From: a virus
Direction: 5' to 3' (one strand)
IMG/VR virus record: IMGVR_UViG_3300005841_000034
Location: 1 to 64,000 of that record
Length of the DNA: 64,000 bases
Below the pieces are notes generated by a model. That model had not been told where the DNA came from. It saw only the letters and a program-made list of their open reading frames with translations, and made no database searches. Made by a program: the position numbers and the translations under genes. Within the stretch, counting starts at the first letter, position 1. Each line of letters opens with the position of its first letter. Shown here piece by piece: positions 1-7,304 of this stretch.

Positions 1-140
1 TACGGTGGAGGCTGTGTTGTGTTGTGTGAGAGAGGGATGGGGGTGGGGTAATAAGTGGGGGATAGGTGTAAGAGGAGAGGAGGGGTAAATTAGATTTGGA
101 TAGGGGGTTAGATGTTAGGGAAAAATTAGGGTTTGATATT
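1..140. repeat. G-rich, C-free terminal tract
   Basis: From 13 to 140 the plus strand contains no C at all, while G runs are frequent (for example around 33-61, with four runs of three or more G). Nothing else in the window looks like this and no reading frame is evident. It may be a library or assembly artefact at a contig end (low-complexity tailing), or a genuine terminus or G-quadruplex-forming element. The artefact reading is the more likely. Confidence 0.6.
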
Positions 141-161
141 CTTAGATATTAGATATATTTG
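132..161 (+). promoter_or_regulatory. Bacteroidota-type promoter for first gene
   Basis: A -33 box TTTG at 132-135 and a perfect -7 box TATATTTG at 154-161 are separated by 18 bases, close to the Bacteroidota consensus. Transcription would start near 167, practically at the ATG of 168, so the mRNA may be leaderless. The motif CTTAGATAT in the spacer recurs at about 397 upstream of the next gene. Confidence 0.55.
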
Positions 162-167
162 CAGCAG

Positions 168-383
168 ATGAAGACAAGCAAGACATACAGGGCACAAGGG
201 AATAACTATAGAGTGGTAGACCAATTGCCGCCGGATGCAATGACCATTAGTGAATACTGCGTGCAGCGTGGTTGCACTAATCCTTATATCTATCAATTAG
301 CTAAATCAGGGAAAGCCAACTTTGAGATAGTGATATTCAAGGGGATAAACTTTGTTATTAACGTTAACAAATCATTAACATAA
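168..383 (+). CDS. Small helix-turn-helix protein
   Basis: This 71-residue protein has a stretch from about residue 25 (TISEYCVQRGCTNPYIYQLA) that looks like a MerR/excisionase-type helix-turn-helix followed by a short wing, so it probably binds DNA as an early regulator. An upstream TTG at 159 lies inside the -7 box, so the ATG at 168 is preferred; ATG 240 is a further alternative. It is the first gene of the plus-strand array and has its own promoter. Function is inferred from fold appearance only. Confidence 0.5.
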   Translation: MKTSKTYRAQGNNYRVVDQLPPDAMTISEYCVQRGCTNPYIYQLAKSGKANFEIVIFKGINFVINVNKSLT

Positions 384-411
384 ATAACTGCTGCAACTTA
401 GATATATCTCA

Positions 412-419
412 TATCTTTG
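412..419 (+). promoter_or_regulatory. Possible -7 element before gene at 438
   Basis: TATCTTTG matches the Bacteroidota -7 consensus exactly and sits 18 bases before the ATG at 438. No clear TTTG -33 box is seen at the expected distance. The upstream TTAGATAT resembles the one in the first promoter and may be a shared regulator site. Confidence 0.35.
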
Positions 420-437
420 ATTTCTAAACCATCCATT

Positions 438-1226
438 ATGCTAACATTAGGATTCACTACACAGTATTATACGCTTTGGGAAGTGGGCGAGCCATATAAG
501 AAATATGGCGCGGGCATTGTATTGAATGGTGCATTTACTGGCAGCTATGAGATGGTGCAGGATTGTACCTATCGGCAAAACCTATCAAAGGACTACGATG
601 CCGCTATTACCAAGATTAGTGCAATGGGGGAATACGTTGTAGATCTTGATTTACGCGGCCATTATTCATTTGTTCGCTCTATCGGTCAAAGCGGTAATGA
701 TCTACCTGAATACGCTTTCACTTTTGGGCAGTTAATTGGGCAAGATATTCGCATCGCTACTGACATATGGCAGCTTAAAAGGGCTATGACACAGGAATTA
801 GGGGCCAAGAGGCGCGTTTATGCACGCAGGCGATTAATTGAATTGGGCGAGTTAGTGCGTAATACAATAGGCTTACAAGCTGGTACAGAGGCGTGGATTA
901 ATCCTTCACATTTCAGAGCCGTTAAGGAGCGCCTTGATGAGCAGGCATTGGGCGGCCACTTTTATGATGATGGCAAACGTATCAGCCTTATTATCAAACG
1001 CATAGGCGGTTATGGTTGGGATTCTCAATATGGTTTCGTATACGTTGAAAAGTATTTAACCAATGATGGTAAGATTGTTAAGTACAAAGGCACTTCCCCG
1101 CTCAATATTACGGAAGAGTTTACAGAAGTCATGGCAACCGTTGAACATGGCGACTATAAGGGCGTTCCCGAAACCCGTTTAAAAAGGATGAAAGTAATTG
1201 CCTCTAAACCCTTACAAACCGCTTAA
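438..1226 (+). CDS. Conserved hypothetical protein, 262 aa
   Basis: The ATG at 438 gives a protein starting MLTLGFTTQYYTLWEV. The in-frame TTG at 417 lies inside a promoter-like -7 box and is rejected. An aromatic N-terminal segment (YYTLW), a TYRQNLSKD motif near residue 50 and a basic helix (AKRRVYARRRLIELGELV, about 130-150) are visible; there are no signal peptide or membrane segments. Proteins with the YYTLW...NLS pattern occur in Bacteroidota phages and mobile elements, but I know of no assigned function. It is the largest early gene apart from the cytosine methyltransferase, and its codons are somewhat richer in G+C than the small genes around it. Confidence 0.8.
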   Translation: MLTLGFTTQYYTLWEVGEPYKKYGAGIVLNGAFTGSYEMVQDCTYRQNLSKDYDAAITKISAMGEYVVDLDLRGHYSFVRSIGQSGNDLPEYAFTFGQLIGQDIRIATDIWQLKRAMTQELGAKRRVYARRRLIELGELVRNTIGLQAGTEAWINPSHFRAVKERLDEQALGGHFYDDGKRISLIIKRIGGYGWDSQYGFVYVEKYLTNDGKIVKYKGTSPLNITEEFTEVMATVEHGDYKGVPETRLKRMKVIASKPLQTA

Positions 1227-1228
1227 AT

Positions 1229-1462
1229 ATGAAGAAAAAGCTATTAGTCGTAGCCCACTCTTTTACCTTTAATAACGGCGTATGTGTTACGTGGAAGCCC
1301 CTTAAAGAAGATGGGAAAGGACATGACTTGTTTAACGTAACTATTGAGTTTTCGCCTACCGATATCGTACACAGCCAACACCACGGGCCAGCATCCGCCC
1401 ACAGTTCGCAGCATCTCCTTAAATGGGAGATAAGAGATAGAAAGAAGAAAGGAGATATATAA
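1229..1462 (+). CDS. Hypothetical protein, 77 aa
   Basis: Starts two bases after the preceding stop, so it is probably co-translated with it. There is a mixed N-terminal beta-rich part, a histidine-rich segment (HSQHHGPASAHSSQH, about 48-62) and a very basic C-terminus (RDRKKKGD). The histidine cluster might bind metal. No family recognised. Confidence 0.6.
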   Translation: MKKKLLVVAHSFTFNNGVCVTWKPLKEDGKGHDLFNVTIEFSPTDIVHSQHHGPASAHSSQHLLKWEIRDRKKKGDI

Positions 1463-1495
1463 TTTGATTCGTTAACTTAACTAAATACAAATGTT

Positions 1496-1720
1496 ATGAA
1501 TATTATATCAACATTGGCAACCCCTGAAGTAATGACAGGCCAATTACCAGTATTATTTTATGAAAACCTCTGGCTTTCTGCCTTCCCCAAAGGTGAAACG
1601 CCTACAAAGAGGTATTATAAACAACGTCTTAAAGAGTTGGAAACATGGGATACCAGCAACAATAAGCCCAACGAACGACAGGGAAAGATTAACGCCTTAA
1701 AACAGCTTATAAATGGATAA
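1496..1720 (+). CDS. Hypothetical protein, 74 aa
   Basis: Small soluble protein with a charged, helical C-terminal half (KRYYKQRLKELETWD). The sequence before the start (TTTG at 1463, TACAAATGTTATG) resembles the perfect promoter at 2834-2865, so it may have its own weak promoter. Not recognised. Confidence 0.6.
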   Translation: MNIISTLATPEVMTGQLPVLFYENLWLSAFPKGETPTKRYYKQRLKELETWDTSNNKPNERQGKINALKQLING

Positions 1721-1738
1721 GGCAACTAATATAACGTT

Positions 1739-1915
1739 ATGAAAACATACGTCGATAATGGCTACAAGTACTGGTATGATATCTCATTAAGATTTTGGGT
1801 AATCTATTCAGTGGACGGTGAAATGAATCAAACCGACAATGCAGATTATTACCCTAATAAACAACGTATGTTAATGGTATATCCATTCTTAAAATTTACT
1901 ACTATTACTGAATAA
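1739..1915 (+). CDS. Hypothetical protein, 58 aa
   Basis: An open frame of 59 codons starting MKTYVDNGYKYWYDI and ending at TAA 1913-1915. It fills the gap between two genes in the same direction, with spacings of 18 and 12 bases, and is rich in aromatic residues. No family recognised. Its position and tight packing support it as real. Confidence 0.55.
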   Translation: MKTYVDNGYKYWYDISLRFWVIYSVDGEMNQTDNADYYPNKQRMLMVYPFLKFTTITE

Positions 1916-1927
1916 AATGTTATAGTT

Positions 1928-2143
1928 ATGTCTAAAAGCATGTGGATAGATGCGGTTTTAATAAAACCAGTTCAGGAAGATGCTAAAACAAGCATTAATG
2001 TCCTCTTTTGGCAAGAAGGGAATATGTGCCCTTGTTGGGGATATTATAATTATGATAGCCATGTGTGGTTCTCCATAAGCAATAATTCCATTGCTCGCAC
2101 TCCCGTTAAATACTTCGCCTACATCTCTAATCCTTATAAATAA
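1928..2143 (+). CDS. DUF551-like small protein
   Basis: This 71-residue protein shows the layout of DUF551-type phage proteins: an N-terminal tryptophan/valine strand, a central WGYYNYDSHVWF segment and a terminal strand ending in a proline. It is likely cytoplasmic. Two other genes here (7297 and 54090) carry similar segments. The family function is unknown; assignment is by pattern only. Confidence 0.5.
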   Translation: MSKSMWIDAVLIKPVQEDAKTSINVLFWQEGNMCPCWGYYNYDSHVWFSISNNSIARTPVKYFAYISNPYK

Positions 2144-2179
2144 TTTGTTTAATTAATAAATGTTTAGTTACTTTACGAT

Positions 2180-2602
2180 ATGGAAGGAATGAGATTTATT
2201 TACTCTCTATCGGATAAGGGCCGCGTATTTTATGTAGGAATGACTAAAGATCTTCATAAACGGTACACATGGCACTGTAACGCATCTTCGTGCTCTTTTA
2301 ATACGTATAAATACATCCATGTAATGCTAAAAAAGGGACGCCTGCCCACTATTCATATAATCGATTATCTCCCTTATGAATTGGCCGGAAGAAGAGAGGC
2401 TGAAATTATTCAACTTTTTGCCACCGCAGGACATTCTTTAACTAATGATACATTCAATTACAACAAACTCGTAACCTCTATTCCTTTGCCCGTTACCCAA
2501 CGTAAAACCCCATTTAAAAGAGGCCAACTAGATTACATAAAAGAAATGCAGGAACAATATATTGAACATTATAACTATACTACAAGATTAAAGAATGGCT
2601 AA
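2180..2602 (+). CDS. GIY-YIG nuclease-family protein
   Basis: The N-terminus carries the GIY-YIG signature: a FIYSL strand (residues 6-10), FYVGMT (18-23), an arginine in KRYTWH, and a catalytic-type glutamate in REAEIIQLF. Such nucleases cut DNA once via a metal-bound glutamate. A free-standing copy in an early phage array may be a homing enzyme, repair protein or host-DNA nuclease. The C-terminal third (TQRKTPFKRGQLDYIKEM) is basic and may contact DNA. It overlaps the next gene by 8 bases. A second GIY-YIG gene lies at 59526. Confidence 0.75.
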   Translation: MEGMRFIYSLSDKGRVFYVGMTKDLHKRYTWHCNASSCSFNTYKYIHVMLKKGRLPTIHIIDYLPYELAGRREAEIIQLFATAGHSLTNDTFNYNKLVTSIPLPVTQRKTPFKRGQLDYIKEMQEQYIEHYNYTTRLKNG

Positions 2603-2792
2603 GCAAACCAACCCAACTACTATAGATACAGAAATATGGCTTACTCAAAAAGCTTTGGCCGACCAATTAGGCATCCCGGTACAGAACGTCCATAATTGGA
2701 TAAGAAGGGGGAAAATAGAAAGCAAAAAGATAGGCCCTAGAATTACTTTGGTTAATAAAAACACCATAACTATCAATAAATCAAATAGTTAA
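2595..2792 (+). CDS. Excisionase/MerR-like HTH protein
   Basis: A 65-residue protein with a helix-turn-helix of the kind used to choose DNA sites: LTQKALADQLGIPVQNVHNW (about 16-35) followed by the wing RRGKIESKKIGPRITLV. It probably binds DNA as a regulator or excisionase-like factor; no integrase is visible here to pair with it. It overlaps the GIY-YIG gene end. Confidence 0.7.
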   Translation: MAKQTNPTTIDTEIWLTQKALADQLGIPVQNVHNWIRRGKIESKKIGPRITLVNKNTITINKSNS

Positions 2793-2833
2793 TTATTATT
2801 AACTACCCTTTAAGAAATCATTAACAATATTTA

Positions 2834-2865
2834 TTTGTTTAGTAAGTAAACTAGTTGTACATTTG
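2834..2865 (+). promoter_or_regulatory. Consensus promoter with palindromic spacer
   Basis: TTTG at 2834-2837 and TACATTTG at 2858-2865 are separated by 20 bases, a full match to the Bacteroidota vegetative consensus. The spacer holds the inverted repeat GTTTA-GTAAG-TAAAC (2837-2851), well placed to be an operator. It drives the gene at 2907; a start at 2868 would fall at or before the expected transcription start. Confidence 0.7.
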
Positions 2866-2906
2866 TTATGTCATCGGTTATTAATCACTCAAAACACTTT
2901 CAGAAT

Positions 2907-3227
2907 ATGACTACTCAAACTGCCACTAAAAAACTAACCCTTGCAAGTGTAAAATCATTTATCAAGGTTAATCGTAAGGACTTGCTTATCAATGTTAAGT
3001 CTAGTTTTGACGGTATGACTGATTGTGTGGAGCGTGTAGCGGGCGGCTTCGTCCCGGCTAAAGACGACAATGAAATGCCTTATGAAAATTGCTTGGGTAT
3101 CAAAGGCGCTTGGTTTGTGGGGCACAGCCGGGATTACTTCTCCATCTACGTTGAGGGAACCTATGCGGGCATAGAAGTATCTAACTCTTGCGGCTCGTTT
3201 ATTTTGGCTATAAATAGGGCATTATAA
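2907..3227 (+). CDS. Conserved phage hypothetical, 106 aa
   Basis: The ATG at 2907 (MTTQTATKKLTL) is chosen because the upstream ATG at 2868 lies only two bases after the -7 box of a consensus promoter. The protein contains SSFDGMTDCVERV and a hydrophobic, glycine-rich C-terminal half (YAGIEVSNSCGSFILAIN). Similar proteins with a SSFDGMTD core are carried by other phages, without known role. Presumably strongly transcribed early. Confidence 0.7.
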   Translation: MTTQTATKKLTLASVKSFIKVNRKDLLINVKSSFDGMTDCVERVAGGFVPAKDDNEMPYENCLGIKGAWFVGHSRDYFSIYVEGTYAGIEVSNSCGSFILAINRAL

Positions 3228-3280
3228 CCTTTAATCACTAATATATAAATACCTGTTTAATTTTAAATCAATCCTTTACT

Positions 3281-3553
3281 ATGGCACGTCTTACGCTCAA
3301 ACAAGTTAATAAGCACATACAAACTAAATACCCTGATATATTCGTTCAAAGAATAGACGGTTATTTTTCTGTGTGGAGCGATGATGACGCTACGCAGTTA
3401 AAGATATCCAGCCTATTCTCTAGCGGCATATACTTCACACCAACTGTCAATAGTTTATCGCTGGAAAAGTGGATGGAATCGGTCGAATACGTCATAGAAG
3501 ACACACAACGCAGCCCATCAGAACGTGAACCATTATATCCTGCAAAATTATAA
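3281..3553 (+). CDS. Conserved phage hypothetical, 90 aa
   Basis: The N-terminus TLKQVNKHIQTKYPDIFVQRIDGYFSVWSDD pairs a helix with two strands and is typical of a small phage protein family of unknown role. It may fold as a single alpha/beta domain. Upstream lies ATAAATACCT, a motif repeated before 5296 and 5605. Co-directional with and 3 bases from the next gene. Confidence 0.6.
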   Translation: MARLTLKQVNKHIQTKYPDIFVQRIDGYFSVWSDDDATQLKISSLFSSGIYFTPTVNSLSLEKWMESVEYVIEDTQRSPSEREPLYPAKL

Positions 3554-3556
3554 ATC

Positions 3557-3796
3557 ATGGCAAAAGCAAAACTATCAAAGCTGGAAATCAGCATCCTTTC
3601 TGAACTGCATTACCGCGGTAGTTTGGATATTATTAAAAATGGCACTACTATTATCTGTGTAAAGGGGGATAAATACCACAGTACGCCCATGATGGATCAC
3701 GCTATTCATCAGGGCTGGGCTAAAGTAAAAAACGGATATCTCTGGGGCACACAAAAGGCTAGTGAGGTTTATCAGAAATCTATTTCCGACAAATGA
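3557..3796 (+). CDS. Small winged-helix-like protein
   Basis: A 79-residue protein: LSKLEISILSELHYRGSL resembles the first helices of a winged helix, and IDH/HQGWAKVKNGYLWGT resembles the recognition helix and wing. It overlaps the cytosine methyltransferase start by 4 bases (ATGA), so the two are translationally coupled. It might regulate or assist that enzyme, but this is only inferred from position. Confidence 0.5.
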   Translation: MAKAKLSKLEISILSELHYRGSLDIIKNGTTIICVKGDKYHSTPMMDHAIHQGWAKVKNGYLWGTQKASEVYQKSISDK

Positions 3797-4629
3797 ACGT
3801 ACTCTCTCTTTTCGACGGCATCAGCTGCGGTCAAGTCGCGTGTGAACGTGCTGGGTTGATTATCGATAAATACGTCGCCTCTGAAATCGATAAGCATGCC
3901 ATCGCAGTAACTCAATATCACTATCCGCATACAATTCAAGTTGGGGATATAAGAAGCGTAAAAGTCACACAATGGTTTGACTTATGTTTTTCTGGATCGC
4001 CTTGTCAGGGGTTTAGTTTCGCCGGTAAGCAGTTGAATTTTGATGACCCACGAAGCGCATTGTTCTTTGAATATGTAAGGGTGTTAAAAGAAGCACAAGC
4101 CATAAATCCAAATATCAAATTCGTCTTTGAAAATGTTAAAATGTCCGCTAAATGCGAAGATATAATAACCAGAATATTTGGGATGCGACCTATCAGGCTT
4201 AATTCAGCCAGAATAACCGCACAATCCAGGCAAAGATTATATTGGACCAATATACTTGTAACATCTATACCTGAAAGAAAGTTAATAAGCCTTCAAGATA
4301 TCTTAGAAGACGATTATGTAGCAGATAGGCAGAAAAGCTATTGTATAGATGCTAATTATGGTAAAGGAAGCAATCCACGTAGTTATGCAATGGGCAGGAG
4401 GCAAATAGTATTCAAAACACAAAAGGATATGATATTCTTTCTTAATCATGGGAAAAATACAAAAACTAAAGATGTGGATTTCCGTATATTAACACCTATG
4501 GAATGCGAAACACTACAAACATTACCTAAAAACTATACTTCCATTCTTCCGAAGGTTCGCCGCTATCATGCAATAGGTAATGGGTGGACGGTAGATGTGG
4601 TAGCTCATATTTTAAAACATATAAAATGA
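3793..4629 (+). CDS. DNA (cytosine-5-)-methyltransferase
   Basis: Complete 278-residue C5 methyltransferase that transfers a methyl group from S-adenosylmethionine to cytosine in DNA. Motif I LSLFDGISCG binds the cofactor (4-13). The catalytic Cys71 lies in SGSPCQGFSFAG. Motif VI is ENV (113-115), motif VIII QSRQRLYW (144-151), and motif X AIGNGWTVDVVAHIL is at the C-terminus. The length is short for the family, with a small target-recognition region (about 165-235), so its specificity cannot be predicted. No partner endonuclease is adjacent, so it is most likely a solitary anti-restriction enzyme. Coupled by 4-base overlaps to genes on both sides. Confidence 0.95.
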   Translation: MNVLSLFDGISCGQVACERAGLIIDKYVASEIDKHAIAVTQYHYPHTIQVGDIRSVKVTQWFDLCFSGSPCQGFSFAGKQLNFDDPRSALFFEYVRVLKEAQAINPNIKFVFENVKMSAKCEDIITRIFGMRPIRLNSARITAQSRQRLYWTNILVTSIPERKLISLQDILEDDYVADRQKSYCIDANYGKGSNPRSYAMGRRQIVFKTQKDMIFFLNHGKNTKTKDVDFRILTPMECETLQTLPKNYTSILPKVRRYHAIGNGWTVDVVAHILKHIK

Positions 4630-5018
4630 AACTAATATTAGGAATGCGGGTTGCATATAAATCGCCGGATGACGGAAGTCCGCAGCAAGGTGTTATTGAC
4701 CATATAACCAATACGAAGGTTTTTGTCTTTAACGATGACGATGATATTGACGATTTCCCGCTCCCGCAGGCAAATCTGGACCTTGAGATTTTGCATCAGG
4801 AACACAATAATCCGGAAACTTATTTCGACAAAAACAAAAACGGTGGTCTATACAAAATAGGCACGTTAAAGTTCCCTCGTACCGTTCTGAAAGATGGCTG
4901 TAAGTTCATCTTTCTTCGCATAGCCACAAGGGCAATAGATGGAGAAAATGGATTTTTATATCGGCAATATTCGCCCACCAAATATCAAGATGTTATAACT
5001 GATTCACCGTTAACTTAA
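4626..5018 (+). CDS. Hypothetical protein, 130 aa
   Basis: The start at 4626 overlaps the methyltransferase stop as ATGA, preferred over an in-frame ATG at 4584 inside that gene. The N-terminal half looks like a small beta-barrel (GMRVAYKSPDDGSPQQGVIDHI) followed by an acidic run (DDDDIDDF). No family recognised. Confidence 0.65.
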   Translation: MKLILGMRVAYKSPDDGSPQQGVIDHITNTKVFVFNDDDDIDDFPLPQANLDLEILHQEHNNPETYFDKNKNGGLYKIGTLKFPRTVLKDGCKFIFLRIATRAIDGENGFLYRQYSPTKYQDVITDSPLT

Positions 5019-5029
5019 AACTCTAAATT

Positions 5030-5269
5030 ATGAAACACTTACTTATCGTTTGCCTCGTTGGTTTGATTTCTTTTTCTACTCTCGCTGGTGGCCCCTGTAA
5101 AGCCACTACAACTAAAGGCCAGCCATGCCACGGCGTTGCAGATTCAACCGGATATTGCATGGTTCATGCTGTTAATGTCCTCCGTTGCGGAGCAATGACA
5201 GTTAAAAAACTACCCTGCAAAAACCGCGTAAATAAAGCAGGGGATAAATGCAGGTATCATAATCATTAA
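5030..5269 (+). CDS. Secreted double Cys/His zinc-motif peptide
   Basis: A signal peptide (residues 1-19) precedes two similar modules: C23-x9-C33-x9-C43-x2-H46 and C53-x9-C63-x10-C74-x2-H77. Each has a threonine-rich start, as in the CxxTTxKGxxC...C..H family (DUF5763-like) common in Bacteroidota. Each module could hold one zinc ion in the periplasm. An early secreted phage peptide may alter the cell envelope or block superinfection; this is inference. Confidence 0.65.
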   Translation: MKHLLIVCLVGLISFSTLAGGPCKATTTKGQPCHGVADSTGYCMVHAVNVLRCGAMTVKKLPCKNRVNKAGDKCRYHNH

Positions 5270-5295
5270 TCAATACTTATTAATACCTATAAATC

Positions 5296-5544
5296 ATGAA
5301 ACTTCACCACTTAATTATCTTAGCCCTTTGCGGATTAACATGGACAGCTTTTTACTTTAGCGGGCGTCCAGATAGCAACGCAGTCCCCTTTGAAGGACAA
5401 GACCCAACCCACGTTATAGTAGACGGGGACGAAATGCCCGGCATTGGAGCGGATAAAACTAACCCGGATACCGCATTGGTTTACTTTAACGAAACAGATA
5501 GGAAAATACATATAAAGTATTTAGCACCTTCAAAGCCCCAGTAA
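5296..5544 (+). CDS. Membrane-anchored small protein, 82 aa
   Basis: One N-terminal hydrophobic segment (residues 5-21, LIILALCGLTWTAFYF) is followed by a hydrophilic, acidic periplasmic-type tail. No lipobox is present, so it is either a membrane anchor or an uncleaved signal. Upstream AATACCTATAAATCATG matches the motif also seen before 5605. No family recognised. Confidence 0.55.
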   Translation: MKLHHLIILALCGLTWTAFYFSGRPDSNAVPFEGQDPTHVIVDGDEMPGIGADKTNPDTALVYFNETDRKIHIKYLAPSKPQ

Positions 5545-5604
5545 CATGTCGCATTTTGAACAATATTTAAACTAACCAGTACATTACTTAAATACCTATT
5601 TGTT

Positions 5605-5832
5605 ATGACACAACGTGCATTAATTGGAACAGCGTTTGAATACGCAACTATTAGCAATCTTAGTGCGCGTATTCGTAATGACATACAAGAATTACTTTCG
5701 TTTTCAGACCCTTCCTATATTCCATTAGACGATCTTAAACGGTTGGCAGAGGTTAGGGATTTATTAACTAATTATCACTTCAAATTCAGTGCTACTAACT
5801 TAGATAAAATTATATCAGACAGCACTTTTTAA
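5605..5832 (+). CDS. Hypothetical protein, 75 aa
   Basis: Soluble, mostly helical small protein (NLSARIRNDIQELLSF, LDDLKRLAEVRDLL). The upstream AAATACCTATTTGTTATG shares the ending TTTGTTATG with the promoter region at 2862. Not recognised. Confidence 0.55.
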   Translation: MTQRALIGTAFEYATISNLSARIRNDIQELLSFSDPSYIPLDDLKRLAEVRDLLTNYHFKFSATNLDKIISDSTF

Positions 5833-5839
5833 ATCATAA

Positions 5840-6064
5840 ATGATGAACACCTTACACCAAAACGTATTAGAGGCTATTACCGGCCTTGAAAAAGTGGGCG
5901 ATGAATTATCCCCGGCCAATGGTAAAAGCCTCCTAGTAACCGCCAAATACACCTGTGACGACATTGTAGCAGGTAATACCTATGAGGTTATAAACCATTC
6001 AGGTCATTACTACTGGCTCGTATGTGGGGGAAGGTGGACTGACAAGGATTTATTTAAAAAGTAA
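5840..6064 (+). CDS. Hypothetical protein, 74 aa
   Basis: An N-terminal helix is followed by a small beta-barrel-like segment: SLLVTAKYTCDDIVAGNTYEVIN, then YYWLVCGGRWTDKDLF. The pattern of an entry strand, a GxxYEV turn and a closing strand is common in small phage proteins. Function unknown. Confidence 0.55.
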   Translation: MMNTLHQNVLEAITGLEKVGDELSPANGKSLLVTAKYTCDDIVAGNTYEVINHSGHYYWLVCGGRWTDKDLFKK

Positions 6065-6077
6065 ACACTGTAAAAGT

Positions 6078-6356
6078 ATGTGCAATTATAACTTGGCATG
6101 GGTAGGAAATTGTGACAAACCTGCAACCAAAAATGGTATGTGCGAGGAACATTCAAAGGTAAAATGTAGTGTTTGCGGTAATGCAGCCACTCATCAATGT
6201 GCTGAAACTAATGGCCTAGTTTGTGGCGCTCCCCTCTGTAATGACTGCGAACACTTGTTAACAAAAGAAGGGGTTAACGATGGTTTTAACCACTGTAGAA
6301 AATCCGAACAGATTTACAAACCGTGGTATATTCAGGATATGGAAGCAAATAAGTAA
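6078..6356 (+). CDS. Cysteine-rich zinc-binding protein
   Basis: Started at ATG 6078 (MCNYNLAWVGNCDKP), because the longer frame from 6024 overlaps the previous gene by 41 bases. It has at least eight cysteines and several histidines in paired spacing (CSVCGNAATHQC, CGAPLCNDC, final H), as in B-box or treble-clef zinc folds. Probably two zinc sites. Role unknown; such proteins often mediate protein contacts. Confidence 0.65.
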   Translation: MCNYNLAWVGNCDKPATKNGMCEEHSKVKCSVCGNAATHQCAETNGLVCGAPLCNDCEHLLTKEGVNDGFNHCRKSEQIYKPWYIQDMEANK

Positions 6357-6388
6357 TAATAGTAAAATTATAAAATCCCCCTCACAGT

Positions 6389-6589
6389 ATGACAAAGAAA
6401 CAAATACTTACAGGCTGTATACTTGGCTTCCTTATAATGGCTTTATGTATGTATATACCTGACTTGATATTTAAAGCACTACATGAACGCCCTGCAAGAG
6501 TAGATAATTACGGCTTAGGAATTGTAGGGGAGACGGCGGTAGGGAGTTCCTTATCTTATACTTTGGATTCGTTAAAATCAATCAAATAG
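6389..6589 (+). CDS. Small single-pass membrane protein
   Basis: A 66-residue protein with one hydrophobic segment (about 5-27, ILTGCILGFLIMALCMYIPDL) and a short hydrophilic tail. Probably inner membrane. Not recognised. Confidence 0.55.
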   Translation: MTKKQILTGCILGFLIMALCMYIPDLIFKALHERPARVDNYGLGIVGETAVGSSLSYTLDSLKSIK

Positions 6590-6592
6590 TAT

Positions 6593-6763
6593 ATGTTATA
6601 CATTTTCATAAATGATGACGGTTATCTTAAAGTAAGTAAGAATATTACAACAGAAGACATAGAATTATGCCATATTGACCGGCTTCGTATTATCAATCCA
6701 ACCGAATTGACAGTATATGAAAATGGTAAATGGTACCCTATTGAAACAAAAGACAACGATTAA
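6593..6763 (+). CDS. Hypothetical protein, 56 aa
   Basis: Starts MLYIFINDDGYLKVSKN four bases after the preceding stop and ends at TAA 6761. It has alternating strands and a TEDIELCHIDRLRII helix. It fills an otherwise empty gap in the array. No family recognised. Confidence 0.55.
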   Translation: MLYIFINDDGYLKVSKNITTEDIELCHIDRLRIINPTELTVYENGKWYPIETKDND

Positions 6764-6790
6764 TACTTTTAACTAAAAACTTTAAATACA

Positions 6791-6961
6791 ATGGCAGCAG
6801 TTATTATTTACGTTTTCTTTTGCGCCTTTGGCACTGTTGGTATGTTTTCCAAAGACGATCCTTTATTGGCAAAGATAGTCTTCTTTATTTTTTCGACTAT
6901 CCATTTTCCAATGGCTATTGGTGCTGCAATAAGAGACATTTATAAAAATACTTTAAAATAA
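6791..6961 (+). CDS. Two-pass small membrane protein
   Basis: A 56-residue protein with two hydrophobic stretches (3-18 and 28-48) joined by a short charged loop (SKDDP). Very likely a small inner-membrane protein. The preceding sequence ACTTTAAATACA shows no Shine-Dalgarno site. Confidence 0.5.
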   Translation: MAAVIIYVFFCAFGTVGMFSKDDPLLAKIVFFIFSTIHFPMAIGAAIRDIYKNTLK

Positions 6962-6975
6962 AAACAACGAATCAA

Positions 6976-7206
6976 ATGGACAATAAGAACTTACCAGCTT
7001 ACCCAAACACAGGTAGCAAAGATATTACTGTAGGGGATTTAGGGTTGTCTAAACGCGAAATGATTGCCGCTATGTGCCTGCAAGGAATGCTCACTAATCC
7101 ACATATTGTTGATGTGCTAACTAAAGATAGTGAAACATGGGTTATTGAAAAATCAACAGAACTAGCCGATGGTCTATTAACCCACCTTGAAAAAACGAAC
7201 AAATGA
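6976..7206 (+). CDS. Conserved phage hypothetical, 76 aa
   Basis: Contains the pattern GLSKREMIAAMCLQGMLTNP, widespread in small phage proteins that begin with a TGLTKREYFA-like segment, followed by a C-terminal helix. No role is known. It overlaps the next gene by 4 bases. Confidence 0.65.
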   Translation: MDNKNLPAYPNTGSKDITVGDLGLSKREMIAAMCLQGMLTNPHIVDVLTKDSETWVIEKSTELADGLLTHLEKTNK

Positions 7207-7304
7207 AATCACAAAAACCTGTTCTTATTGCCCTCATAGTGTTCTGCGTATTTACAGCAGTAATGGGTATTGTTCATGTCATTAAACTTTTAAGTAATGG
7301 ATAA
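7203..7304 (+). CDS. Tiny membrane protein, 33 aa
   Basis: Starts MKSQKPVLIALIVFCVFTAV and overlaps both neighbours (ATGA with the upstream gene, 8 bases with the downstream one). One membrane segment spans nearly its whole length. The double overlap argues that it is translated. Confidence 0.5.
   Translation: MKSQKPVLIALIVFCVFTAVMGIVHVIKLLSNG

Noticed and set aside
2595-2792. Evidence of lysogeny from an excisionase-like protein
   Set aside because: No integrase, repressor pair or attachment site was seen; small HTH proteins of this type also occur in lytic phages.
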